A stretch of 64,000 nucleotides of DNA, taken from Rotaria sordida. Lineage: Eukaryota; Rotifera; Eurotatoria; Philodinida; Philodinidae. Shown here piece by piece: positions 19,201 through 34,245 of the stretch (its first letter is position 1; every line of letters begins with the position of its first letter). Position numbers and translations under genes: made by a program. The stretch lies in NCBI GenBank assembly GCA_905250125.1, contig CAJNOL010001023.1:20376-84375 (forward strand). The letters are read 5' to 3'. The notes under the pieces are model-generated. The model was not told the origin of the DNA. It did not search any database and was given only the letters and a program-made list of their open reading frames with translations.

Positions 19201-22200
19201 AACGTGAATAATGCATTTATGATGCTTTTGCATAATACTCATATGTATAGTCGCTCTACTGTTAAAACTTTACTGTTCACATAATCAATTAGAAAAGTTA
19301 CTTGTGTTTTTTTCTTTTCTTGAAAGTATTTGAAATGATTGTTAACAAGACTATATTTATTTTTGTTTTTTTTTGTCTTTAACAGATATGGTTTTATGAA
19401 AGAAATCATACATAAATATAAATCTCATGCAACAAGACTTTTACATTTATTTGAAAATATTTATAGTTGGTTACCAGTTGCAAGTCTTATTGATGATCAT
19501 ATTTTTGTAACACATGGTGGTATTAGTAATATAACTGATTTAACTATTATTAATCAAATAAAACGTCAGAAGGTTCTCTTTCGTTTTTTTTTAGATTTTG
19601 AAAAAATAAAAGCAAAAGTTTTTTTTTTTTTTTTTTTATTTTCTATTCAGTATGTATCTGTATTAAGTCCAAGTTTTATTATACCACCAAATGAAGATGA
19701 ATTTCAAATAGGTAATATTCCAAATGATTTATTGCTTGAATGGCGACAAATACTTGATTTATTATGGAGTGATCCGAAACAGAGTGATGGTTGTGAACCA
19801 AATACTTATCGTGGTGGTGGGTGTTATTGGGGTCCTGATGTAACAAATGATATTTTAGAAAAACATAAATGGAGCTTACTTATTCGTTCACATGAATGTA
19901 AAGAAGAAGGTTTTGATTATACTCATGATAAAAAGGTTTTAGTTAATTTTATTACTATTATTATCATTTTTTTTTAATATTCATATCAATTAGGTGCTTA
20001 CTGTTTTTTCAGCATCAAATTATTATGCCGTAGGTAGTAATCGAGGTGCATATGTAAAAGTAATTACTAATCAACCACCATTAATTGTTCAATTTGTTTC
20101 AACAAAATCTTCACATAAATCTTTGACCTTATGGGAAAGGTTAGTTATAAAATTCAGATAGTTTATAATTGTTTTTTTTTTATGAAACGCAATCTAAAAT
20201 AGGTGATAACATATATAACGACATTTATAGAAAATCCTATTAATTCCCGAAAGCTATAGGGTATATCCATACTGTATGGATGTGTCAATGCTTGGTTGAA
20301 CATTGATCCAGTGTAGTCAATGTGTCAGTAGACTCACTATGAGTATTATCATTGAAACTACACATTCCTAATCTGAAAGGAATGGTTGGAGTATATAGGA
20401 TAGGAATTTGTACCTATCCACCCCATAAACCATGACAGACGCTGTTGATATAAGATCACGTCTCGTTACTATTTTCTTATTGCATTGTTCGAGGACTAAG
20501 TAAAAGAATGGTGAAAAAAATGTATCCTAAAATAATAAAAAAATCTCCTTGTGATTAGTAATATCGTGTTTCACATTTTAATCTCGTAAGGACTGTGCTA
20601 ATAGGTTTTTTTCTCTTGTTTTTAGGGTATCTCATGTTGAAGAACAAGCAATTCAAAATCTTCTTGAAAAATTTAGTGTAAATCAAAATCGATTGATAAG
20701 AGAATTTGCAGTTGTTGATCGAAAAAAAACAGGTAGATAAAACAAAGATTTTTTTTTGTTGTCGTTTTAAGTGATATTATTTATTTCATTTTAATTTTTA
20801 TAAGGAAATTAAGATGAATATTGCACAAAAGTAGTAGACTGTAAACTGAAACTTACATGAATAATTTAACTAAAAAAATTATTAATATACTTTGAAAGAA
20901 TATTATTTCGTTTGAAAATAATATGATAAATATAACAGTAAATGCTTGAACTGGATATTAAACGAAGGAATTTCTTATATTAAATTCTTCTTACCATTTA
21001 TTGATATGAATTTTCTGTATTGAATTAGTAGGAAGAAAGTCAGTGGATGATATTTATTTTGTATGTTTGAATTCATATTTAAAAAAAAACTTATAAAATA
21101 CCGAGTTTTCTTTAATCTGCAGTGTTCAGATTTTCAAAGAAGTGAATTTCGTTCATGAAAAATCAAATTTCAGCAACATTATAGTCGACAAGAAAATTCA
21201 GAAGTTACAATGATTTTCGCTAAAGCAATCGAAATTATCTGCTTCAAAATATTCAATTTTCCAGAAAATTTTCTAAAAAGTATTAAAACAGTAGAAGTAA
21301 ATTTCTAGGAAAATTCCGAAGCTTTTGATGTACCATTAGAAAAAAAAACAAAAGTAAACTTCTGTAATGACTATGAAACTCCTATCAAACTTCAGTAGAT
21401 ATGAACTTTTTTCGCTATGTTGAAAATTTTCGTTTTTGGAAATCTGAACATATCTCTTATATCTGTGCGTAGAACTAGCATAAATATTGAATTGTTTATT
21501 ATATAAACTAATAGTTCTGTAAGCCAAAAAAAAAGATCCTGTTCAATTCTTTCTTATTTATTTCTACATAGAACTTTTGAATATTGATTTTATAGAACAA
21601 AATTCTTTAGTTCAAAACAAATGAGAATAATTTTTCTATTGAAAATTAAGCACTATAATATTTTAAATTATATCCTGATGTTTTAATTTTCATATATGAT
21701 TTAGGTCGTATATCTATCAATGAGTGGTGTGATATTGTTTCACGTGTTCTTAATTTACATTTACCATGGCGAACACTTAAATCACGACTTGTTCAAACAG
21801 ATTCTGACGGATCAATTATATATGAATCAACATTTCGTTTCAAACAATTACAAGTTACATTGAGTGTTCCAACAAGTGAAGTAAGAATTTCAAAAAGAAA
21901 AAAAACAAAACCTTCTTTTTTAATGTATTTAATTTTATTAGAGACGGACAAGTCTTTGTCAAGCTATTTATCGCAATAAAGATTTACTTGAAACAGTCTT
22001 TCGAGCTATTGATAAAGATAACTCAGGTTAACTTTAGTTTTTTTTTCTTTTTTTACTAGAATTTCTTTCTTACATTATATATATATATATAGGTGTTATT
22101 TCAATGAAAGAATTTACTGACGTATGTGTATCTCTGGGTCATCATAATGGAACGAAATTTGATGGAAAACAAATCATGGATTTAGCAGCTAGTATTGATC

Positions 22201-22289
22201 TCGATAAGAACGGTGTGATTGATTTCAATGAATTTCTTGAAGCCTTTCGTATTGTTGATATTACTGATCATTTTGATGATGAAAGTTAA
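16284..22289 (+). CDS. PPEF: Serine/threonine phosphatase with EF-hands (PPEF / rdgC)
   Basis: Calcium-regulated PPP-family phosphatase, expressed in sensory cells in other animals (Drosophila rdgC dephosphorylates rhodopsin). Thirteen exons: 16284-16446, 16520-16647, 16726-16831, 16882-17018, 17550-17711, 17779-17945, 19386-19572, 19651-19935, 19994-20139, 20626-20732, 21705-21880, 21942-22026, 22093-22289. They give about 681 residues. Order: a Cys-rich N-terminus (LCFCCPP, likely acylated); a calmodulin-binding IQ motif ([12 protein letters not shown]); catalytic core motifs GDLHG, GDIVDRG, RGNHED, HGG, RSHEC and FSASNYY; then two good EF-hand loops, DKDNSGVISMKE and [12 protein letters not shown]. 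All metal and phosphate ligands are present. The start at 16284 follows an in-frame TGA at 16266. Intron 6 (1.44 kb) carries a piggyBac-like MITE. Confidence 0.95.
17946..19385 (+). other. PPEF intron 6 (1.44 kb)
   Basis: Lies between the exon ending in [12 protein letters not shown] and the exon starting YGFMKE. It contains the TTAA-flanked element described separately; the rest is AT-rich without a supported frame. Confidence 0.65.
18338..18589. mobile_element. piggyBac-like MITE with TTAA ends
   Basis: A 252 bp segment begins TTAACCCTTTGGAGACGG and ends CCGTCCCCAAAGGGTTAA. The two ends are inverted repeats with one mismatch. TTAA at both outer edges is the target duplication typical of piggyBac transposons, whose terminal repeats usually start CCC. 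Next to the right end is an 18 bp hairpin, TGGCCCCTGAAGGGGCCA, strikingly GC-rich here. No transposase is encoded, so it would move only in trans. The call rests on the ends alone. Confidence 0.75.
20733..21704 (+). other. PPEF intron 10 (0.97 kb)
   Basis: AT-rich intron without recognisable coding, RNA or repeat content. PPEF intron 9 (20140-20625, 486 bp) is similar; it has a small palindrome, ATCCATACTGTATGGAT, near 20265-20282. Confidence 0.55.
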
Positions 22290-22456
22290 TATTTCCCCAT
22301 ATGTTTGTTTTTTCTTTTTTTTTTTTGTTTTATGTCAAAATAAAGAAAAATACAGAATGGTTCGATTTCTAGAACAAACTGTCTGACAATTTGTTCCATT
22401 TCATATTAAATATACAAAAAAAAAGAAAAAATATTATTTCTTTTATCGAAAATAAA

Positions 22457-24705
22457 ATGTCTAACTTGATATTTATTATTAATATTATAATTTTTTTAAA
22501 TATTTGTATTGAACAATATCAAATGGCTGTAGGAGAAAAAAAACGAATATTAACAAGTCGTTCTGAAGGTGCTCTATTAGGTCATTATTTATTTTTAGCT
22601 GAAACAACATATATATCAAATACACCAGGTTTTTTAATAATAAAAACAATAAATGAACATGAATGTAAATGTATTTGTTCAACAAATAAACAATGTCTTT
22701 CAATAACTTATCATTTATCAGATTTAATTTGTACATTATATGCAAATGATCCATGTGATACACGAAATTGGCAAACAAATTCTGATATAAATTTTTATAT
22801 AAATATTAAACGTTTAAAATATCGTTTATTTGAAAAACCAGAACAAAATCAACCATTAAAACGTTTATCAAATTCATTATTATGTGGAAATATGAATATT
22901 TTTAATTCTGAACGACGATGGTTATTTGTTGTTAAAATTAGTGGACAATCAAAAATTAATTTTAATGGTTTAAATTTTAATAATGCACCAAATCAAGTTG
23001 CACCTAGTCCATGGTATACCACATCATATGAAACTATTTGGAATAGTATTATTATGCATCAATGGTAATGTCAAATATTTTAAATTGAATTTATTGATTT
23101 AACAAAATAAAACATTTCATATAAGGAAATTTCAAAAGTAGAAAGCCTTACATCTCTAACATTATTACACTCCTGTTGATGATAAGTATCTATGTATAAC
23201 AGAGATGGTCAAGTGAAGTCTGTTTTTGAGTGAACATGAGTAGTTTTCTTTTTTGTTTTTTAGAAATGACTTGATTGTTTATATCAAGTCAAGTGACAAG
23301 AAAAATATATGATACATGTCAACTGTGTGTAAAAAGTCTTCATTCTAGATACCGAAATTCGAAAGAAATGATTTTTTTTGAAAAATTAAAAAATGAAATT
23401 TTCTACAAAAATCAAGACTATTCTAAAATCTCATTTAGAGAAGTTATGAATAATAGAAGAAAGCCTATATTTCTTAGAGCACAAATAACAGTTTTGATTT
23501 AGTTAAATATTTGCTTACGGCTAATCAATCGTGAATCAGTAACAAATTCGAAGTATATATTTAGAAAGAGCATGATATTCTAATCCTAAATGACGTCATT
23601 TGAGCTTCTTCAATGATATCTCGATGTCCGAAAAATGAGTAAACATATTTACTAAAACCTTTTAAAGTAACGTTTTGGGGTGGGTGTGAGAGAAGAGAAA
23701 ACTTACGTCCATAATCCACCGTAGTTGATTATTTTTGATTCTCATCGATGACTTTTAACTAGGCAATAACTGGTTGCACATAATATGCAAAGACTTTCTA
23801 AACGTAGATTAGATGTCTTATGCATTTCATTTTGTATTTCTAATTTGAAGTCTAGTAGAAAAATAGAAACTAACAACAGCAAATATTGATGTTGCTTTCT
23901 AGATATTCGTGTCTTTTTGAATTGTTCGAGTATGACAAATGTATTTTTTTTTTGTTCTTGTGACTATTAAAAGGTAGAGAACCATAAATCTTCTTAAGAA
24001 TGAATTTAATGATCATTAGATTATACTACACTCTCGAATGTTGTAATCTTAAGAAGTTTGCAGATGATAAATCTCAAAATTTCTTGAAATTTTCTCACGA
24101 AATACAAGTATGTTGTCGTGTACATTCGGTTTCATATGAAAATCATGAAGATAAACAAATTGTTGAAAAGTCTAATATAATCTGGTAATCATTTAATTCA
24201 ATCTTAAAAAAGATTTACAGTCTCCTATTTATTAATAACTAGAGTTAATTATTTGTTTAGGAATGCTCATCTCTATTTTCCAAAATATTTCGGTTTTGCT
24301 CTTATATATAATGGTACCGTACGTGAATTTATTTATTTTCGTTTACATAAAACAACAATTGAAAATTTCTTTAATAAACAACATACACCAGTTACATTTT
24401 GTTGGAATTTAAAATCTAATAAAGCTCATCTTCATCATATACTTGATCATAATAATTATTTTAAACGAATATTTTCAATAAGTATCAATGGAAATATATC
24501 AAATACATTACCTTGTGATAAACATGAAACATTTATGTATATTTCACCATATGATAGAACTGATAGATGTTCAACAGATGAAAATTCTTTAAATTCTATT
24601 CGAATAATGTTTTCCGATGAATGTCATCCATCACCTTATTCAAAATTACTTCATGCTGATGCTTTAATTGGTTTAATATCTGGTGATACAACAATGGATA
24701 CTTAA
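22457..24705 (+). CDS. Secreted PAN/apple-like orphan protein
   Basis: Function unknown. Two exons, 22457-23064 and 24261-24705, give about 350 residues. The N-terminus is a strongly hydrophobic stretch typical of a signal peptide. It is followed by a Cys cluster of PAN/apple type (CKCIC, QCLSITYHL, CTLYANDPC). The C-terminal half has WNAHLYFPKYFGFALIYNG, paired Cys residues and no domain I recognise. N-linked glycosylation sites occur (NGT, NIS-type). The ATG at 22457 starts the signal peptide. The junction codon is a Trp split TG|G. An AATAAA at 24777 follows the stop. The 1.2 kb intron could hide further exons. It sits 167 bp downstream of PPEF on the same strand. The extracellular location is likely; the PAN assignment is tentative. 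Confidence 0.7.
23065..24260 (+). other. Intron of the PAN-like gene (1.2 kb)
   Basis: Donor GTAATG and acceptor TTGTTTAG keep frame. Open frames at 23275-23502 and 24000-24188 have no protein-like composition and no matching splice signals, so they are treated as chance. Confidence 0.55.
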
Positions 24706-25064
24706 AGTTGAATTTTATTTAACAGACACACACACGTACACATACAGGGCAAGTGTTTATATGAAAAACCGTACATAATAAATCATGAAATTATTATTAT
24801 TTTTTTTTTTTTGTGTTTCTTTTTCATTTATCTACATACATATAAAGAAGAAGAAAAAAAACATAACGATTATATGCATTGCAGCGATCATAGTCAAAAA
24901 AAAAAAGAATCGAAATCAACAAATAAAGAAAAGAACAACAAAAAAAAAAATCATTCACAAGAATTACAGAGCGGTTGAATAGAATAAAGATGTAGGAGAT
25001 AAACAAATTAATACTGAGTTCAAAAAAATTCGATCTGCTTTTATTATTTGCGTTTTTGCTTTTT
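24706..25064. other. Convergent 3' ends, PAN-like gene and Rap1
   Basis: A 359 bp gap between two genes that end towards each other. It has a (CA)n-like stretch at 24724-24744, the AATAAA of the left gene at 24777-24782, and A- and T-rich runs. The right part is presumably the 3' UTR of the longer Rap1 isoform. Confidence 0.6.
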
Positions 25065-25253
25065 TTACATAACTTTACATTTACGAAATTTTTTCTTTTT
25101 TTTTTTCTTTTCAATTATAATATTACTAGCAAGCGGTGGTTCATTAGCAGCTGGTAAATCATATGAATGTTTTCTAGAATGATGTTTTTCATTTACTACC
25201 TTTGGTACTATGACTTCAGTTCGTTTTATTCGACGAACCAGATCGAAAAAGAT
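25065..25253 (-). CDS. RAP1: Rap1 alternative last exon with polybasic CKVM tail
   Basis: A 63-codon terminal exon. It starts after a TTTAG acceptor in phase 0, the same phase as the exon at 25548-25742. It begins with the same residues (IFFDLVR) that complete the Rap G domain. It then diverges and ends in seven Lys followed by FRKCKVM and a stop. The CKVM end is a CAAX box with Met last, normally a farnesylation signal, preceded by a polybasic stretch as in K-Ras4B. The other exon ends CCVLL. The shared start and matching phase make it a mutually exclusive alternative exon rather than a pseudo-exon. Expression cannot be judged from sequence. Confidence 0.8.
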   Translation of the reverse strand: MFFDLVRRIKRTEVIVPKVVNEKHHSRKHSYDLPAANEPPLASNIIIEKKKKKKKFRKCKVM

Positions 25254-25547
25254 CTAAACAAAATATTCTCTATTTTTCTTTTTTGTTGACTAGATACAAA
25301 TAAACATAAAGAAAGAAAAGGTAAAGACGAAAAAAAAAACATAGGAGGAAATAAACCAACACCATATTCCCTTAAAAGCATATCTCTGTGCTCAATAGAT
25401 AGATAGGCGTATGTTATATATATATATAAAGAAGCCCGAAAAGGAGAACAAAAAAAAAAGAAAACCCATTGTGTGTAACGCATGCATATGATTGCTATAA
25501 GAAAATGAAATATGAAAACAAACAAACAAACAAACAAACAAATATAT

Positions 25548-30767
<5,220 letters not shown>

Positions 30768-31073
30768 TAAGATAAACAAAACTGATAAAAATAGAAGATA
30801 AGGAGTTTATAGAACAAAAAGCACAAAGAAATTAATAAATAAACAAATAAACCTATCAGTATTTTACCTATATTTTGTTTTTTAAAAAATTTTCGTATTA
30901 ATATAAGAAAAAAAACCTATAGATAAATGATTTGTTTTTAATCTTTATTGAATTTTAAATATCTTTAATTAATTTAATTTTTGCTTGTCCATCTAACGAC
31001 ATCTATGATTAAAACTTTTTCCATACATTATATTTTATATACAAAAAAACGAAAAAAATTTGCAAATCAAGTA
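30768..31073. promoter_or_regulatory. Shared divergent promoter region
   Basis: A 306 bp gap between the start codons of the F-box/WD40 gene (-) and the TGF-beta receptor gene (+). Both promoters and leaders must lie here or overlap their neighbours. It is strongly AT-rich and I can identify no specific element. Confidence 0.5.
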
Positions 31074-33024
31074 ATGCAACTGATATTCAGTAAGTTTTAA
31101 AAATAAAACAAAAAGAAAATTTATTAAAAATTTTAATTAATTAAAATATAGTTTTTCTTTTTTTTGTTAATTTAATCAATATATTGTATGCGCTTGTCTG
31201 TCCTATTTATCGATCATATCAAAGAAATTTTATAGAAGAAGATTGTCATAGAAATTGTAAATTTTATGATGTATTAGAAAAACAACATGCATGTATTGGT
31301 GTTTATTATAATTATTCAGGAAATATATCTATTAAACAATTAGGTATTATACCTAGTGATGAACAATGTTTAATATCTAAACAATGTATACTTGATATTG
31401 ATCCATTAAATTCTCAATCATCATCATGTTGTTGTTCAACAGATAATTGTACACTTAATTGGCAAAGTATATCAACAACAACAACAATAACAACGACATA
31501 TCGTTCAATTTTAATAAACAATACAACAAAAATTAAAAATTTAATTATAATAGATCAAGATTATTTTTCATGGAAATTATTTTTAATAATATTTATTTTA
31601 ATAATGATTATTATTTTAATTACATTTACATTTGGTTTATGGAAATCATTAAGAAATAAATATAATAATATTAATAATAATAATAAAAATAATAAATCAT
31701 TATTATCAACTTCAATAGAACAATTATTTTTTTCTCTACAAGAAATTAATATAGGCAAAAATAGTATTGTTTATAAAGGTCTTTTAAATCATGATATTGT
31801 TGCTGTTAAAATTTATAAACAAATAAATATATTAATATGGAAAAATGAAGTTACACTATTGAAATCTATTAAACATGAATCAATTATTAAGTACGTAAAA
31901 CTCTGAGAACAAAAAAAAAAATAAACTTTCTTGTTTAAATTTTTTTTTTCTTCTACAAGACAGACACATATTCTATTGATTAGTATGTTCGCAAAAGAAA
32001 AAAAGAATATATAACTTACACTTCGACTTTAAATAAATTAAGGTCGATAAATAAGAACATGTGTCAGTATTCCCTCTATTGACATTCATTCATACCTATT
32101 CGAATTACATAACATTCTTCTTTCCTAAGAGAGAAATGATATCTTATCAATTTATATCCTTCGATGTACATTTATTATTAATGAGTTTCTTTTAGGATTC
32201 TATCTGAAGGTCAATATAATTCACATTTATATCTTATATTACCCTTTTATGAAAATGGTACACTTCAATCATATTTACTTACACCTAATAGAAAATTATC
32301 TATTAATCAATGTTTAATATTTTTTCGTTCACTTGCATCAGCAATATCTTATTTACATATGGGACGAAATAATAATACAAATATGTCGATTGTTCATCGT
32401 GATATAAAATCATCAAATATACTCATTGATAAAAATGAATTAAATTTATACTTAACAGATTTTGGTGTTGCTCTTGTTCTTCCTCAAATATTAACTGAAA
32501 AAGATTTTGTACAAATTGGTACTATACGTTATATGGCACCTGAATTACTTGAAGGTGTTATTACACATACACATGAAGCTTTATGTAGTGTAGATATATA
32601 TGCATTAGCATTAGTCATGTGGGAAATTATAACACAATGTGATGTTTATCCAACGACAGGTAAAATTCCGACTATAAGAAAAATCAATCAAAGCTGTTTT
32701 TTTTTTTATTATTATTTCTGTATGTAGTTTATCGTCCACCATATGAAGAATATAGAACAAATAATTCTGATGGATCTTCTTTTGCAACTGAAATATATGA
32801 TATTGTTGTTGTTCGTCGATTACGACCTACTCTTATTCGACAAATAAAAGATAATCAACATGCTCTAGTTAGTGTTGTGTTTTGTTTTTGTATAATACTT
32901 GCTTTTTTGCTTTGTATAGATTATTCGTGAATTATGTTCATTAATTGATGCATGTTGGATAACAGATTCTGATATACGTATGAATGCACAAACACTTGCT
33001 TTCAAACTTAATCAATTGATGTAA
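31074..33024 (+). CDS. TGF-beta/activin/BMP type II receptor kinase
   Basis: Single-pass serine/threonine kinase receptor that phosphorylates type I receptors. Exons: 31074-31089, 31152-31890, 32196-32659, 32728-32867, 32920-33024. They give about 487 residues. The tiny first exon (16 nt) splits a hydrophobic signal peptide. A short Cys-rich ectodomain ending CCCSTDNC fits the three-finger fold. A transmembrane helix follows (about residues 145-165). Kinase motifs are AVKIY, HRDIKSSN, DFGVAL and GTIRYMAPELLEG. No GS box is present and VVVRRLRP follows, so it is type II rather than type I. The Gly-rich loop is weak (NIGKNSIVYKG, one of three Gly). ACVR2, BMPR2 and TGFBR2 cannot be told apart by eye. 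Confidence 0.9.
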
Positions 33025-33675
33025 TATTAACATACAATGAGATTGTTGAAATTATGTATTTTTTGTTTTTTTTTCTAAACTTTATGAACTTGCTGCCATT
33101 AGATTGATTCTAGTCAGATTATAGATATGATATATTTTGTTCATTGATATTTTTTGAAATATTCATTTCTTGTTCAGATATTTTTGTTTTCTGTTTATTT
33201 GTTATTGTTTAAACAACGATAATGTTTAGTGAAAAATTTGTTGTTACTTATTAACAAAAATTATATGTTATAAGAACTTTTTTTTTTTCATAATAAACAA
33301 TTGATCGTTTAACTGTTTATGAATGACCAATATGATAGATATATTCATATAAATCTATGAGTCTTTCTTTTATCCTTTTACATGTCGATTGAATGAGAAA
33401 GAATAAAGGATGAAAAATATTTTTTGATTTACAATTTTATTTCGATAAATTTGATCATCGTCAAAATTAAGACTAATGGAAAGAAATTACATTCAGAACG
33501 AGCTAAAATATGACTTAACTTAAATTTATATTATATTTTTTTGTCATTGGATAATATAAAAAACCAACTAAATATCAAAAGAGTTATGACTACATTGAGT
33601 AAGTTGTCTGATCAAATAAAATGTGTTAGGTCATTTTTCTATTTGTAAATTACATTGTATGGATTAATTATCTTT
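33025..33675. other. Intergenic, receptor to SatA-like gene
   Basis: Contains an AATAAA near 33293 that probably ends the receptor transcript, then AT-rich sequence. No bacterial-type promoter elements are evident ahead of the acetyltransferase. Confidence 0.55.
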
Positions 33676-34245
33676 ATGAATATAGATAAAATGACATTTC
33701 GTATAGTCCAAGTTGACAATTCACGTCTTTCTGAATTTGATCAAATACCAATATCATTTGAAGTTCATTCTATTTATGAAGTTATTGATGATAAAGAACA
33801 AATTATACTTATTGAACGACCTCTTCTTACATCATATATAAAAGATTATGATCAACTTAATTCAAATTTATCTCATTCATGGTCTAATATGAATACAACT
33901 AATTGGGGAATTTTTCTTGCTCTTGATGAAACTCAAAATGATAAGCCTATAGGTGGAGCTCTTGTAGCTATGCCTGAATGTGCATTATGGGATTTACGTG
34001 TTGCACCTTCATGTCGACGTTTAGGAATTGGACGAGCTTTATTAAAACATGCTATTCAATGGAGTAAACAACAAGGAGTAACGACATGTATGAGTATTGA
34101 AACACAAAATACAAATGTATCTGCTTGTCGATTCTATGCAGCTATGGGAGCTAGATTGGGTGATATTGATAGAAATGCATATCAAGATGACGAAGCAGTT
34201 AAAGATGAAATTCGAATTAATTGGTACATTGATTTAAACTCATAG
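33676..34245 (+). CDS. Intronless GNAT acetyltransferase, streptothricin-resistance (SatA) type
   Basis: Predicted to acetylate a small amine with acetyl-CoA. A single uninterrupted exon of about 189 residues, the size of bacterial SatA-type enzymes. The YEVIDD...RPLLTSYIKDYD region, LWDLRVAP, the acetyl-CoA loop RRLGIGRALLKHAIQW, IETQNTNVSACRFYAAMG and the WYIDL C-terminus follow the layout of Bacillus streptothricin N-acetyltransferase. Codon use is like its spliced neighbours, so any transfer is old and adapted. Two in-frame ATGs (33676, 33691) are possible starts. Apart from the two-exon PAN-like gene, neighbouring genes have three or more exons. The substrate is unknown and need not be an antibiotic. 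Confidence 0.8.
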   Translation: MNIDKMTFRIVQVDNSRLSEFDQIPISFEVHSIYEVIDDKEQIILIERPLLTSYIKDYDQLNSNLSHSWSNMNTTNWGIFLALDETQNDKPIGGALVAMPECALWDLRVAPSCRRLGIGRALLKHAIQWSKQQGVTTCMSIETQNTNVSACRFYAAMGARLGDIDRNAYQDDEAVKDEIRINWYIDLNS

